A DNA stretch of 64,000 bases from Acetobacter suratthaniensis. GTDB lineage: Bacteria > Pseudomonadota > Alphaproteobacteria > Acetobacterales > Acetobacteraceae. Shown here piece by piece: positions 1-8,541 of the stretch (the stretch's first letter is position 1; each line of letters starts with the position of its first letter). The DNA is taken from assembly GCF_017377745.1 (NCBI RefSeq), contig NZ_JAFVMG010000014.1, positions 1-64,000 of the forward strand, written 5' to 3'. The translations under genes were made by a program, and so were the position numbers. The notes below the pieces were generated by a model. The model made no database searches and was not told the DNA's origin. It was given only the letters and a program-made list of their open reading frames with translations.

Positions 1-133
1 CGCTGTGGATCGCTATGTCAGTCTCGTCTTCAATGTCGGCTGGCGCCTCCATGGCGTCTCAGCCATCCGGGAACAGAACGGCTTCGGTAATAAAGGAGGC
101 TTCGGTACACTCTCACTTACCGTCGGGTATTAA
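1..133 (+). CDS. C-terminal end of an outer-membrane beta-barrel protein (partial)
   Basis: The reading frame starting at base 2 is open from the window edge to a TAA at 131-133 and gives 43 residues. The last stretch alternates polar and hydrophobic residues and ends in TLSLTVGY, with an aromatic final residue, as is usual for the last strand of a bacterial outer-membrane barrel recognised by the BAM machinery. The rest of the gene lies outside the window, so the family cannot be named. A strong hairpin follows at 175-212. Confidence 0.5.
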   Translation, partial: AVDRYVSLVFNVGWRLHGVSAIREQNGFGNKGGFGTLSLTVGY

Positions 134-174
134 ACAATTATTAACGGTGCCTATTTTACTGCCCGGAAAAAAAC

Positions 175-212
175 GATAAGGGAGACAGCCTGCTTTGCCT
201 GTCTCCCTTATC
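175..212 (-). terminator. Strong hairpin terminator between convergent genes
   Basis: A perfect 14-bp stem (175-188 with 199-212, arm GATAAGGGAGACAG) closes a 10-nt loop. Read on the minus strand it is followed by a run of Ts (complement of the A-run at 167-173), the layout of a rho-independent terminator for the helicase gene ending at 292. It may also stop transcription from the partial gene ending at 133. Confidence 0.75.
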
Positions 213-291
213 AAATCTACCGTGTGTCTCAAACTCTCGAAGCGCGGAACGCCACGCTAGCGGCAGTTCTCACCGGAAAACTCTTGATTTT

Positions 292-1572
292 TCAGGTCAT
301 TTTAGCAGCAGCACGCGCAGCGTTCTTTTCTTCCTCGGTCCAGACCTTACGTTCACGCTTTTTCTGCGGCTTGATTTGCTTGACAGGCCCCCCACCGAGC
401 ACAGGCGGGCGCATGGTCGAATGCCGGGCCTCTTCCGAGTGCCACGGATGATCATCATGCACACTTAAAGTGCGACCAATTTCGCGCTCTACATCATGCA
501 GCCAGGCACGCTGTTCGGCATCACACAACGTAACGGCAAAGCCACTACGTCCTGCACGGCCGGTGCGGCCAATACGATGCACGTAGCTTTCCGGCAAGCT
601 CGGCAGATCATGATTGAAGACATGCGTGACCGTATCGACATCGATCCCACGCGCGGCAATATCGGTTGCAACCAGAACCTGTGCAGCACCGGACCGGAAG
701 GCATCCAATGCACGCTCGCGCTGCCCTTGGGACTTGTTGCCGTGCAAGGCTTCAGCCGTGATGCCTGCTTCAGTAATGAAGGTGCAAACTTCATTGGCAA
801 TATTTTTTTGCAAGGTAAAAACTACAGCTTGCCCAATGCCAGGCGTCCGCAGGAGCGACAGGAGAGCATCTTTCTTATCCGCTGCATTCACGAACATGAC
901 CGACTGTTCGATCCTGTCCACAGTGGTCGATGGCGGTGCGATCTCAACCTTCGCCGGGTCCTGCAGGAGGCTTTCAGCCAGTGCCGCAATGGATTTAGGC
1001 ATAGTCGCAGAAAACAGCAAGGTGTGCCGTTCCTTAGGCAATGTCGCGACAATACGCTCGATCGGTTTGGCGAACCCCATATCCAGCATCTGGTCAGCCT
1101 CATCCAACACCAGCGCTTCAAGCTGCGATAGATCACACAGGCCTTGCTCAACCAGATCCAATAACCGCCCCGGAGCCGCGACAATAATGTCTACGCCATC
1201 CTTGAGGGCATTGACCTGATTCACCTGGCTGACGCCGCCAAAAATTGTTGTCACACGGGGTTGTTGATAGCGCCCGAAACGTTCAAAGCCATCCGCAATC
1301 TGCGAGACCAGTTCGCGCGTGGGAGCCAGGACCAGAACACGTGCCCCACCAGCGGGAGCCTGACGGGGCGTTTCAGCAAGGCGATGCAACAGCGGCAGCG
1401 CAAAAGAAGCGGTCTTTCCCGTTCCCGTCTGGGCCATACCCAGCAGGTCACGCCCCTGCAGCAGAATGGGAATAGACCCGGCCTGAATGGGGGTGGGAGT
1501 GGTATAGCCTTCATCAGCCAGTGCGCGCAGCAAAGAAGGCGCGAGTGAAAGGTCAGTAAAGGTTATGGACAT
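292..1572 (-). CDS. rhlE: DEAD-box ATP-dependent RNA helicase (RhlE-like)
   Basis: This 426-residue protein has the full set of DEAD-box motifs in order: Q motif (GYTTPTPIQ, 22-30), Walker A AQTGTGKT (47-54), PTREL, DEAD (157-160), SAT (188-190) and HRIGRTGRAG in the second RecA-like domain. It should unwind short RNA duplexes in the cytoplasm in ribosome assembly, mRNA turnover or cold adaptation. The tail after about residue 375 is rich in Lys and Arg (PQKKRERK), typical of RhlE-type RNA-binding tails. The gene is monocistronic and ends about 80 bp before a strong hairpin. Family is certain; RhlE rather than another DEAD-box subgroup is inferred from length and tail. Confidence 0.92.
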   Translation of the reverse strand: MSITFTDLSLAPSLLRALADEGYTTPTPIQAGSIPILLQGRDLLGMAQTGTGKTASFALPLLHRLAETPRQAPAGGARVLVLAPTRELVSQIADGFERFGRYQQPRVTTIFGGVSQVNQVNALKDGVDIIVAAPGRLLDLVEQGLCDLSQLEALVLDEADQMLDMGFAKPIERIVATLPKERHTLLFSATMPKSIAALAESLLQDPAKVEIAPPSTTVDRIEQSVMFVNAADKKDALLSLLRTPGIGQAVVFTLQKNIANEVCTFITEAGITAEALHGNKSQGQRERALDAFRSGAAQVLVATDIAARGIDVDTVTHVFNHDLPSLPESYVHRIGRTGRAGRSGFAVTLCDAEQRAWLHDVEREIGRTLSVHDDHPWHSEEARHSTMRPPVLGGGPVKQIKPQKKRERKVWTEEEKNAARAAAKMT

Positions 1573-1850
1573 GCTCAGACAACGCCTCCGGCGCCGGGTA
1601 AAGCTGCGCCTGGTGGGGCTTCGCTGATTTCGGAATGCGGACTTTTACGGGGGCAACCGCACCACGTCAACGCAATCCAGCGATTCATTTGCTCCACAAA
1701 ATCGTAGAAAAAGATGACTCTCAAAAACCAGCGTTTTTTGGCACTTTCCCTCCAGAAGCCTCAAAATACCCATCTTTCGACAATACATAGGAACCTTCCT
1801 TATTGAGGAAGAATATCTTAGTGTATTGTCACGCAAACAGGAGAAAAAAC

Positions 1851-2042
1851 ATGCGTTTACTTTTGGCTATTTTTCTACCGTGGCTACAATTTTTTACCAT
1901 CGGGCGACCGATTGCTGGAATCGTGTGCCTGGTTTTGCAGATCACCTTGCTCGGCTGGATTCCTGCCGCAATCTGGTCTGTTTATGCGCTTAGCCAGTAT
2001 AAAACTGACCAGAAAATCGAAAAGCTAAAGCTGGGTCTCTGA
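1851..2042 (+). CDS. Pmp3/YqaE family small membrane protein
   Basis: A 63-residue protein with two hydrophobic segments, beginning MRLLLAIFLPWLQFF and containing the family pattern LGWIPAAIWSVYAL. Pmp3/YqaE proteins are inner-membrane proteolipids linked to membrane potential and salt or cold stress in other organisms. The start at 1851 is preceded by AGGAGAAAAAAC, a good Shine-Dalgarno; an upstream in-frame start at 1803 would add 16 residues without membrane character and is disfavoured. The Ivy-like gene begins 23 bp downstream, so the two probably share a transcript and a stress role at the envelope. Confidence 0.8.
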   Translation: MRLLLAIFLPWLQFFTIGRPIAGIVCLVLQITLLGWIPAAIWSVYALSQYKTDQKIEKLKLGL

Positions 2043-2065
2043 GCCTATTATGTGAGGTGACTACG

Positions 2066-2527
2066 ATGCGTTTCTTAGTCTTTGCCATTCCCGTAGCTAT
2101 TCTGGCGCTCTCATCTCCCCTTGCTATGGCCGAAGATACTCCCCGCACGCTGAGCGTTCATATGCGGGATACAACGTTCGCTAAACGAGTAGGGACGTTC
2201 TTAGGGAAAGATGAACGACCCGACTGGCTCAAGAGAGCAACCGAAAGCGAACCGGTGGGCGTAACAATGGACGGTAAACCTTACACCGTTCTTTTGGCCT
2301 GCAAACAGCATGATTGTCGCAATCATCAATTCGTTCTGATGTTCGACGACAAAAATATGTACGGGCTACGCTACGAAACGCACGATAATAGCCCTAAGGA
2401 AGAGTTAACATGGTTCAATATCGGCGGGGGGCCAGAGAGCATAGACGGAAAAACCATCCTTTATGCCGCAATTACAGGAAGTTTATATAACCACCCTAAA
2501 GCTTTCCAAGCACCTAACGGTCAATAA
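2066..2527 (+). CDS. ivy: Ivy-family C-type lysozyme inhibitor (periplasmic)
   Basis: The 153-residue product has a signal peptide (MRFLVFAIPVAILALSSPLA, cleavage near AMA-ED) and a mature part closely resembling E. coli Ivy. It keeps the diagnostic disulfide loop CKQHDC (79-84; CKPHDC in E. coli), the following LTWFNI, SIDGKTILYAAITGSL and the NHP near the C-terminus. Ivy proteins plug the active site of C-type lysozyme with that loop, protecting peptidoglycan. The ATG at 2066 is chosen over a GTG at 2057 because GAGGTG lies 6 nt upstream. It follows the Pmp3-like gene and is followed by an inverted repeat at 2538-2575. Confidence 0.88.
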   Translation: MRFLVFAIPVAILALSSPLAMAEDTPRTLSVHMRDTTFAKRVGTFLGKDERPDWLKRATESEPVGVTMDGKPYTVLLACKQHDCRNHQFVLMFDDKNMYGLRYETHDNSPKEELTWFNIGGGPESIDGKTILYAAITGSLYNHPKAFQAPNGQ

Positions 2528-2537
2528 ATGACTTACA

Positions 2538-2575
2538 GAGGTGATTGTGTTTACTATGAAGAAACCAATCACCTC
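2538..2575 (+). terminator. Inverted repeat downstream of ivy
   Basis: GAGGTGATTG at 2538-2547 pairs perfectly with CAATCACCTC at 2566-2575, and GTTT/AAAC inside the loop can extend the stem after one bulged base. It begins 10 bp past the ivy stop codon. No T-run follows, so termination would be inefficient or factor-dependent. The 338 bp between ivy and the channel gene otherwise hold only AT-rich DNA without a convincing gene. Confidence 0.4.
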
Positions 2576-2865
2576 CACAACAGAAAATTTAAACCATGTT
2601 TCTTTCTGATACATGACATGCCAAAAAAATCGACCAGATCACAGGATAAAATTCTTTTTTGCACCGATACCATGGGAATAAAAGCAACCGTTCTGGGAGA
2701 TTTATTATTTGGACAGATATTTTCACCTAAATACCTCAGTATAATTGACCACGGATCTTCGATAAGAGTATAATTTTTAAATAAACCCCCCCAAAAAAAC
2801 GCATAAATGTTGGTTGCGCCCATTTAAAACCTTTGCAGAAAATTAATCACGCATTCAATTATTTT

Positions 2866-4188
2866 TTATGTTTTTAGAAAAATATTTACGATAGAATTAT
2901 TGTCCGTTTTACCACTTATCGTTTGCATCAATATTTCACTCCCCAACTCCTGCAAAGAAAGAATACCATCAGGTTTAATAATCTTAATTTTATTAATATT
3001 TTGATCGTCATTTACTAAAGCGATAATTTTAGTTTTTTCTCCGCATACCTCTTTAGCCGCCAATAGAATAAAGGCATTATCAGAGTCATTTTCCATCAAT
3101 GATAAAATATATTTTGCCTCCTTTGCCCCTGCCAGATTTAATATATCAATTGAGCTTGGGTCTCCTTCAATAATATCAATATTTTCAGGAAAAAGATTTT
3201 TTTCACCAGTTTTGCAAACAACCGTTATAACGATACCAGCTTCCACAAACTTTCGGCAAACGCCCTGCGCAAAATATGAGGCACCAATTATTATACAATG
3301 GTTGTTTCTTGTCACTTTCGCGATCTTCCCATGCAGTATTTTTTTAACGTTGTTTCTAACCATAGTCCCCGCAATAGATGCAAGAGACGCAGCAAAAATT
3401 GTAATTCCAAAAATAATCACCGTTACAGTAAAAATTCTTGCGGTATCACTTACAGGAACAATATCCCCAAAACCAACAGTAGACATACATACAATGACAA
3501 AATATATCGCTTCATACACATTAAGAATATGGGGAGAAAACTGATCCCCAAGGTAAAGGACACCTAGAGATCCATACACCAATAAAGATACAATGCTGAG
3601 CAGTGCAAAAAGGCTGATAGTTCCGAGATTGTGCTTATAGAAATCACGCCACACCATGAGTAAGTATACGATAGTTAATATAAAATATACTACAGAAATA
3701 GAATCATTTTTTATTACAAAAAAATCTATAAACGAAACACAAAAAAGTATTGAAATGGCAGAAAACCACGCCACTCTTGTCCTGAACAACACTATAAACG
3801 CCATTAAAAATAATATCACACCCATAAAAAAACGGGGGATATCCAATAGACCCATAAAAATTATAGCATCATGCCATGAGTAATTTGCATTGCCTTCAGA
3901 AATAAAGTTTCTAAAATTTTTCAGTAAAAATGGTTTTACAATGAGATAAGAATCATACAACAGCAAAAGTGACGAAATTAATATTCTCAATAGAGGGCTT
4001 TTTATTGATGCAAACTTTAAGAAACCAAACGCTAGAAAAATTTTCTTTTTCAGATCATTCATCTTACGATTGAAAGCCACAGCCGTACACGAAAACCAGC
4101 CTAAAAAGACATTTTGAATGTCTAATTTAGCTAACACGCGTGAAAGTAGCCACCTTTCTGCACCTATCAAAAAATAGCCTTGAATCAT
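2866..4188 (-). CDS. kch: Kch-like potassium channel with RCK/TrkA-N domain
   Basis: The 440-residue product matches E. coli Kch in architecture: an N-terminal membrane region with several hydrophobic helices (about 65-280), a pore loop with selectivity filter TVGFGD (237-242, within MSTVGFGDIVPVS), then a Rossmann-type RCK domain starting near NNHCIIIGASYF (about 296). The RCK part keeps the Kch pattern DSDNAFILLAAKEV and the late ILSLQELGSEIL. It should be an inner-membrane ligand-gated K+ channel. The gene is far more AT-rich than its neighbours and sits between two AT-rich gaps, suggesting horizontal acquisition. No clear Shine-Dalgarno precedes 4188; an internal ATG at residue 43 (4062) is an alternative start. 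Confidence 0.85.
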   Translation of the reverse strand: MIQGYFLIGAERWLLSRVLAKLDIQNVFLGWFSCTAVAFNRKMNDLKKKIFLAFGFLKFASIKSPLLRILISSLLLLYDSYLIVKPFLLKNFRNFISEGNANYSWHDAIIFMGLLDIPRFFMGVILFLMAFIVLFRTRVAWFSAISILFCVSFIDFFVIKNDSISVVYFILTIVYLLMVWRDFYKHNLGTISLFALLSIVSLLVYGSLGVLYLGDQFSPHILNVYEAIYFVIVCMSTVGFGDIVPVSDTARIFTVTVIIFGITIFAASLASIAGTMVRNNVKKILHGKIAKVTRNNHCIIIGASYFAQGVCRKFVEAGIVITVVCKTGEKNLFPENIDIIEGDPSSIDILNLAGAKEAKYILSLMENDSDNAFILLAAKEVCGEKTKIIALVNDDQNINKIKIIKPDGILSLQELGSEILMQTISGKTDNNSIVNIFLKT

Positions 4189-4627
4189 GGATCAGTTACG
4201 TTGAAATGACAAGGGTTCTACAAATCAATTAAAATTTGTTATGATTTAATTCTTAAAAAGATTGAATGTATCGAATATCGTCTTCCAAGAAACAATTTCA
4301 GAGAAAAGCTTAAACTGGAAAGTTTCAATAAATAATTTTCTATTATTTATTGAGAATTTTATTTTTTATTAAAATAAAATAAAATTTAGCTCATTGTTAA
4401 TGTAATTGAGCCTGCTTGCATCCGTATGGACGACAAATATATATAGAAAACTCGAATCTATGGATTTTTATTGATTTTATCTACACTCTTCTTTTCTTAT
4501 ATCGAAAAGATTTTCTCACGACGAACCTGTATGGCATGTTCGAAACTCTTGCCATTTATGGAGCTATCAATGGATAATAGCTACAGAAAGACGCCTGATC
4601 TGATCATTTTATATGACTCCTCCCCCA
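4189..4627. other. AT-rich intergenic region, no gene recognised
   Basis: About 440 bp of strongly AT-rich sequence upstream of the channel gene. An A/T-only inverted repeat (4355-4365 with 4376-4386) is present but has low information. A 68-codon frame at 4471-4677 runs into the 3' end of the opposite hydrolase gene and shows no domain or Shine-Dalgarno, so it is not called. The base composition matches the channel gene, which fits both having arrived together. Confidence 0.5.
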
Positions 4628-5320
4628 TCATTTCCGAGGCCATTGGCAACGTTCGGCCAATTGCCCTAGAAGAATAAGACCTGAGGACCAGCGTCCAAGC
4701 CGTGCAGCATTGCCCATATGGCCCTTCTGCCCTGTCGGAACAAAGGTGGCTCCCCAGTCCTGCGCGAGCATTCGCCCACGCTCTGTACTCAACCAAGGAT
4801 CGTTGCCGCTCGCGGCAACAATTGCAGGAAACGGTAGCTGTGACCGCGGCAGGGGCGTAAATTCCGTAACGCGTGCTTTATCTTCGCCTTCATGCCGTTC
4901 AGTATCGGCTGGTGCAACAAGCAGTGCGCCAGCAATATGACGGGCAATCCGCGGATTTGCGGCAGACCACCTGACAGACAGAATGGCACCAAGACTATGG
5001 GCCGCTAATAAAACCGGATAATGACTGTTCAGGACGGCATGCTCAAGCGCTTGTGCCCAGTGTACATAACTTGGAGCACGCCAGTTATTCTGCTCAACGC
5101 GTGCGCACAGTATTCCTCTGCGCGGGAGTTCTTCTTCCCACCGGCTTTGCCAGTGTTCCGGGTTTGACCCATCCAGACCCGGAACTGTCAGAACCTGAAA
5201 AGGCCGGAGCGCCTCCACCCAAGGAGCCGAATGGTATGTCGTTTCGGACGCTCTCCACTTTTTACCCCAATCGGAATACCAGTGCGTGCGTTTTTCACCC
5301 GGCATGCTGCCCAAAATCAT
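4628..5320 (-). CDS. RBBP9/YdeN-type serine hydrolase
   Basis: A small alpha/beta hydrolase of 230 residues. It shows the family opening VLTVPGLDGSNPEHW (43-57), the nucleophile elbow AHSLGA with Ser109, an acid at Asp174 (SGNDPW) and the catalytic His201 (KGHMG). Members of this family are cytoplasmic serine hydrolases whose natural substrates are mostly unknown. The ATG at 5320 is chosen because GGAG lies 7 nt upstream; an in-frame GTG at 5338 lacks this. The first 35 residues precede the conserved fold and are unusual. The gene follows the peroxiredoxin gene within about 25 bp on the same strand, so the two are probably cotranscribed. Confidence 0.8.
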   Translation of the reverse strand: MILGSMPGEKRTHWYSDWGKKWRASETTYHSAPWVEALRPFQVLTVPGLDGSNPEHWQSRWEEELPRRGILCARVEQNNWRAPSYVHWAQALEHAVLNSHYPVLLAAHSLGAILSVRWSAANPRIARHIAGALLVAPADTERHEGEDKARVTEFTPLPRSQLPFPAIVAASGNDPWLSTERGRMLAQDWGATFVPTGQKGHMGNAARLGRWSSGLILLGQLAERCQWPRK

Positions 5321-5344
5321 GACATTACTCCATGACACGCATTT

Positions 5345-5986
5345 TCAGGATGTCTGGACCGGATCAGGCACATAGCGCAGATACGGTATAACGGCCTTCC
5401 AGCCTTCGGGAAACAGATTACGCGCCTGCTCATCATTAACAGATGGCACGATAATCACCTCCTCACCACGCTGCCAGTCTGATGGAGTTGCCACCTTAAA
5501 GCGATCCGTCAGCTGCAAACTGTCCAGCACGCGAAGGATCTCTGCAAAATTACGGCCTGTTGAAGGCGGATAGGTAAGGATCAGCCTGACCTTGCGAGCT
5601 GGATCAATAACAAAAACACTCCGCACAGTAAGAGACGGATCTGATGCAGAATGAATCATGCCGTACAGGTTTGATACTTTCCTATCTGAATCCGCTAGAA
5701 CGGGATAGGAGAGCGAAACACCCTGTGTCTGCTCGATATCATGGAGCCAAAGGTCATGCTCACCCAGCCCATCAACAGACAGAGCCAGCACTTTTGTATT
5801 CCGTTTTTCCCACTCAGGCGCCAGCCGTGCGACTGTTCCCAGTTCCGTTGTGCAAACGGGTGTGAAATCTTTGGGATGACTGAACAGAATCCCCCATGAA
5901 TTTCCCAGCCATTCATGAAAGCTGATGATTCCCTGAGTACTTTCCTGAATAAAATCAGGGGCTATCTGCCCAATCTGAATACTCAT
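5345..5986 (-). CDS. 1-Cys peroxiredoxin (Prx6 family)
   Basis: The 213-residue protein has the AhpC/TSA fold with the peroxidatic motif HPKDFTPVCTTELG and Cys45. No resolving Cys is seen, and the C-terminal extension after PSDWQRGEEVIIVPSV is that of the Prx6/1-Cys group. It should reduce peroxides in the cytoplasm with an external thiol as reductant. It is first in a probable two-gene unit with the serine hydrolase. The 270-bp upstream region contains a long-range 11-bp inverted repeat (6040-6050 and 6121-6131). Confidence 0.9.
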   Translation of the reverse strand: MSIQIGQIAPDFIQESTQGIISFHEWLGNSWGILFSHPKDFTPVCTTELGTVARLAPEWEKRNTKVLALSVDGLGEHDLWLHDIEQTQGVSLSYPVLADSDRKVSNLYGMIHSASDPSLTVRSVFVIDPARKVRLILTYPPSTGRNFAEILRVLDSLQLTDRFKVATPSDWQRGEEVIIVPSVNDEQARNLFPEGWKAVIPYLRYVPDPVQTS

Positions 5987-6039
5987 TAGTCTGGCATCCC
6001 CATATCATTATTTGTCTTAAAGATGATGAAACTCTGAAA

Positions 6040-6131
6040 TTCAGGATCGGCAACAGAGCGTAATATCCGAGCTTTACTGCCCAGACACACCAATCTGGCC
6101 ACTGCGACAGTTTACTCCCTCCGATCCTGAA
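6040..6131. repeat. 11-bp inverted repeat, arms 70 nt apart
   Basis: TTCAGGATCGG at 6040-6050 and its exact complement CCGATCCTGAA at 6121-6131 flank 70 bp in the gap between the peroxiredoxin and the first binding-protein gene. It lies just upstream of the peroxiredoxin start (5986), so it could fold in that gene's leader. Function unknown. Confidence 0.4.
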
Positions 6132-6256
6132 CAATTCAGTGTGGCATTCAATACCCGACTATTCCACCACAAATATGAGTGGTCAATAATTTAATATCAA
6201 ATTATTTGTAAAATTTATCGTCCGTAATACCGCAACAAACGATAATCTATGAGGGA

Positions 6257-7342
6257 TTAGCGTTTCTGGAGCGGGTTGCCATCAGCGTCCAGAATGGGCC
6301 ATGTGTTTTCTGCCTCTGCATTCAGAAGAGCTTTACGAGAAAAATCGGTATCAATCATGGTCGAAATATCGATATCGTGTGAAATGAGATGTGAGGCGCG
6401 CGCAAACTGCGCCACATCGCGGTAGTGCTGCGTGATGAAATCATCAAAAACCGGCGACAATACCCCCCGGATATCTTTGCCTTTCCATGATTCCTCGCGC
6501 AACTCGAGGGGCAGGTTCTGTGTTGCTGCGGCAATTCTCAGATATTGATCACGATTTTCTGGCCGGGCGTAGAAAGTAGAGCCAGAAATCAGGGCTGTCA
6601 CGATAGCCTGAATAAGATCAGGATCTTGCTGAATGATCGCATTACTGGCGAATAATCCGGTACCGAACTTCCATGACAACGGCGCTTGCGCTGTAGACCA
6701 CAGAATACGGGCAGCACCACGTGCCTGAAGAGCCAGCCCATTCAGGGTCACCTGCCCATCGACGTGATGGCCAGCAACTGCGGCATCACCTTCGGGCATG
6801 ACAAGGTTAACGATCTGGAAATCCGAGAGCTTCAGCCCGGATTGACGCAACAACCGGGAGAACGCAAGTGTCCATGGGCGCCCCAGATTGACCGCTAGCC
6901 GCTTACCTTTCAGATCCTGCACGGTTTTGGCCGGGGAATCTGTAGGCACAACCAAATAGGATTCCAGCGCCCCACGGGTCAGTGGCAGGATCAGTCGAAT
7001 ATCAATACCAGCGGCCCGCGCAATCACGGCCGGAAAGTCTCCGTAGAGCGCCAGATCAATCTGGCCCGATGCGAATGCTTCGTTAATATCCGGGCCAGCA
7101 TTAACAAAATAACGCCATTCCACCCGGGCTTGATGGGCTGCCAGAGCGGCATTCAACGCCGAGAACGTTGCTGCCCCCAGCATACCTTCAGCCTCTACTG
7201 GCCGCCCGGCCTCATCAAATGCGCGAGGCACACCCACCCGCACAATGCGCTCCGCAGCCAGCGCGGGCCTTACAGCCAACGCTGAGCCGGCCACTGCAAG
7301 AAAGCCTCGGCGAGATAAAGCCGCATTCATCAAACGCTTCAT
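6257..7342 (-). CDS. Tat-exported SsuA-like ABC substrate-binding protein
   Basis: A 361-residue periplasmic-binding protein of the sulfonate/nitrate/taurine (SsuA/NMT1) family. The N-terminus carries a twin-arginine signal (SRRGFLAV, then AVRPALA-AE), indicating folded export to the periplasm. Family features include INEAFASGQIDLALYGDFP and DLKGKRLAVNLGRPW. Its start overlaps the stop of the upstream desulfinase-like gene (ATGA), implying translational coupling. It resembles the anchored binding protein at 22316-23425 (shared INEAFA and GRPW positions), so the two are paralogues. It most likely delivers an organosulfur compound to the permeases encoded divergently at 8542-11002. Confidence 0.85.
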   Translation of the reverse strand: MKRLMNAALSRRGFLAVAGSALAVRPALAAERIVRVGVPRAFDEAGRPVEAEGMLGAATFSALNAALAAHQARVEWRYFVNAGPDINEAFASGQIDLALYGDFPAVIARAAGIDIRLILPLTRGALESYLVVPTDSPAKTVQDLKGKRLAVNLGRPWTLAFSRLLRQSGLKLSDFQIVNLVMPEGDAAVAGHHVDGQVTLNGLALQARGAARILWSTAQAPLSWKFGTGLFASNAIIQQDPDLIQAIVTALISGSTFYARPENRDQYLRIAAATQNLPLELREESWKGKDIRGVLSPVFDDFITQHYRDVAQFARASHLISHDIDISTMIDTDFSRKALLNAEAENTWPILDADGNPLQKR

Positions 7343-8388
7343 GGCTGCTCCACCTCATGAAGTTTGCGCGCCAGTGCCAGTGGCACAGGGTCAATCCATT
7401 CTTCGACTGAAAAATCCCCGGCTAAAAATCCATGACCCAGCAGAAACTCTTTCTGTGCCGTCAATGCCGCAATCCGCTCAACATCCAGCGTAATGCCCAA
7501 GCTCCACGGCAAACGTGCGCCATAGGCACGCTCCACATCCTGTGGCGTGGTGCTGGTTTCCGCAGCAACAATCCGAAAAACGTCCTGCGCATGCGCTTCT
7601 GCCCATTCGGAAGCCCGCAGCAGCACTGACAGGTAGCGTGCAACCAGTTGCGGATGCTGCGAAGCAAAAGCCCGATCAACCGTTACCGGTCGGGGGGTAC
7701 CATTATTGATTCGCAACGCCGGGTCTAGATAGGTGTTCAGATCAGCAACCACGATCAGGGAATAAGCTTCCCTCAGGGCAATCGCTGGCGCGCCCTTGAT
7801 GTAGGCCACATCAATTTCACCAGCCAGAAGGGCATCAAACGTCGGGTCACGCCATGGCCGGTCAGGGTCCGCACGGCGGAACTCGACGGCTGGGGCATCA
7901 ATGTCAACAATTTCCACATCATCCAGCGTCAAACCACCAACCTGCAGGGCTGACGCAAAGCCATGCAACGCCATTGCCCTTACAAAATCGATTGTTTCAC
8001 CCGGACGCCGTGTCAGGCCGAGTTTTTTCCCCTTCAGGTCCTGCTCGTTCCGTATGCCGGACTGAGGGCGTGCTAGCAGAAACTGAGCCTCGTCCACCCA
8101 TGTCAGCCCGACAACCACCGTGCTTTCGCCACGGGCGCGCGCCCAGATAGCCGGAATATTACCGCCCTCACGGAACAGGCCAAACCCCTGATGGTTAAAA
8201 TGTGATGCGCGACGGGTCGGATCTTCATGGTCGCGGATCGAAACCAGATCAATATCCTGGGCCTGAAACGCATCGTTTAGCCAGCCATGATCAAGGGCGA
8301 TCCCCGTTGCCGTTGGCACAGGGCAGCGCGTGTACCAGATCGTATCAACCGTTGCGGCCTTTGTTACTGCTGAACTGCTGGTGGACAT
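7339..8388 (-). CDS. DszB-like sulfinate desulfinase candidate (copy 1)
   Basis: The 349-residue protein has the binding-protein fold and would usually be labelled an ABC substrate-binding protein, but it has no signal peptide and opens with WYTRCPVPTATG, matching the active-site region of 2-(2-hydroxyphenyl)benzenesulfinate desulfinase DszB. Cys22, His63 (ASHF) and Arg73 (FREGGNIP) correspond to DszB Cys27, His60 and Arg70, with the same 10-residue His-Arg spacing. DszB hydrolyses an aryl sulfinate to release sulfite, so a cytoplasmic C-S cleaving role is inferred. The start at 8388 has AGAGG 6 nt upstream; a GTG at 8418 is less likely. It overlaps the downstream binding-protein gene by ATGA and is divergent from an importer operon. 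The substrate is unknown. Confidence 0.72.
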   Translation of the reverse strand: MSTSSSAVTKAATVDTIWYTRCPVPTATGIALDHGWLNDAFQAQDIDLVSIRDHEDPTRRASHFNHQGFGLFREGGNIPAIWARARGESTVVVGLTWVDEAQFLLARPQSGIRNEQDLKGKKLGLTRRPGETIDFVRAMALHGFASALQVGGLTLDDVEIVDIDAPAVEFRRADPDRPWRDPTFDALLAGEIDVAYIKGAPAIALREAYSLIVVADLNTYLDPALRINNGTPRPVTVDRAFASQHPQLVARYLSVLLRASEWAEAHAQDVFRIVAAETSTTPQDVERAYGARLPWSLGITLDVERIAALTAQKEFLLGHGFLAGDFSVEEWIDPVPLALARKLHEVEQP

Positions 8389-8504
8389 GACATACCTCTT
8401 TCGCAGTTGCGATCTCACGATCAGGAGGAATTTCCATCATTAATTACGAGATATTTTTTTATATATTGTTAGATTGGAGTCAAGGATTTATATACATTCA
8501 TATT

Positions 8505-8524
8505 GTGTTTTAATATAAAAACAC
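8505..8524. promoter_or_regulatory. Inverted repeat in divergent promoter, candidate operator
   Basis: GTGTTTT (8505-8511) and AAAACAC (8518-8524) form a perfect dyad with a 6-bp spacer in the AT-rich gap between the desulfinase-like gene and the divergent permease operon. GTGTTTT(A/T) also occurs upstream of the second importer operon (25891-25898) and of the ArsR-linked divergent gap (27049-27056). This suggests, but does not prove, a common regulator of the cluster. Confidence 0.4.
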
Positions 8525-8541
8525 TTTCTTCAATCGGTGAA

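Noticed and set aside
2528-2773. An 81-codon frame immediately after ivy
   Set aside because: It starts directly on the ivy stop with no Shine-Dalgarno, runs through an inverted repeat, has AT-driven composition and no recognisable domain.
4355-4386. An A/T-only inverted repeat
   Set aside because: Composed only of A and T in an AT-rich region, so such pairing is expected by chance; not called as a terminator.
4471-4677. A 68-codon frame in the AT-rich gap
   Set aside because: No ribosome site or domain, and its end overlaps the conserved C-terminus of the opposite hydrolase gene.
7339-8388. Annotation as a plain ABC substrate-binding protein
   Set aside because: No signal peptide or lipoprotein box, and the Cys/His/Arg set and CPVPTA motif match DszB; kept as the main alternative in the feature entry.
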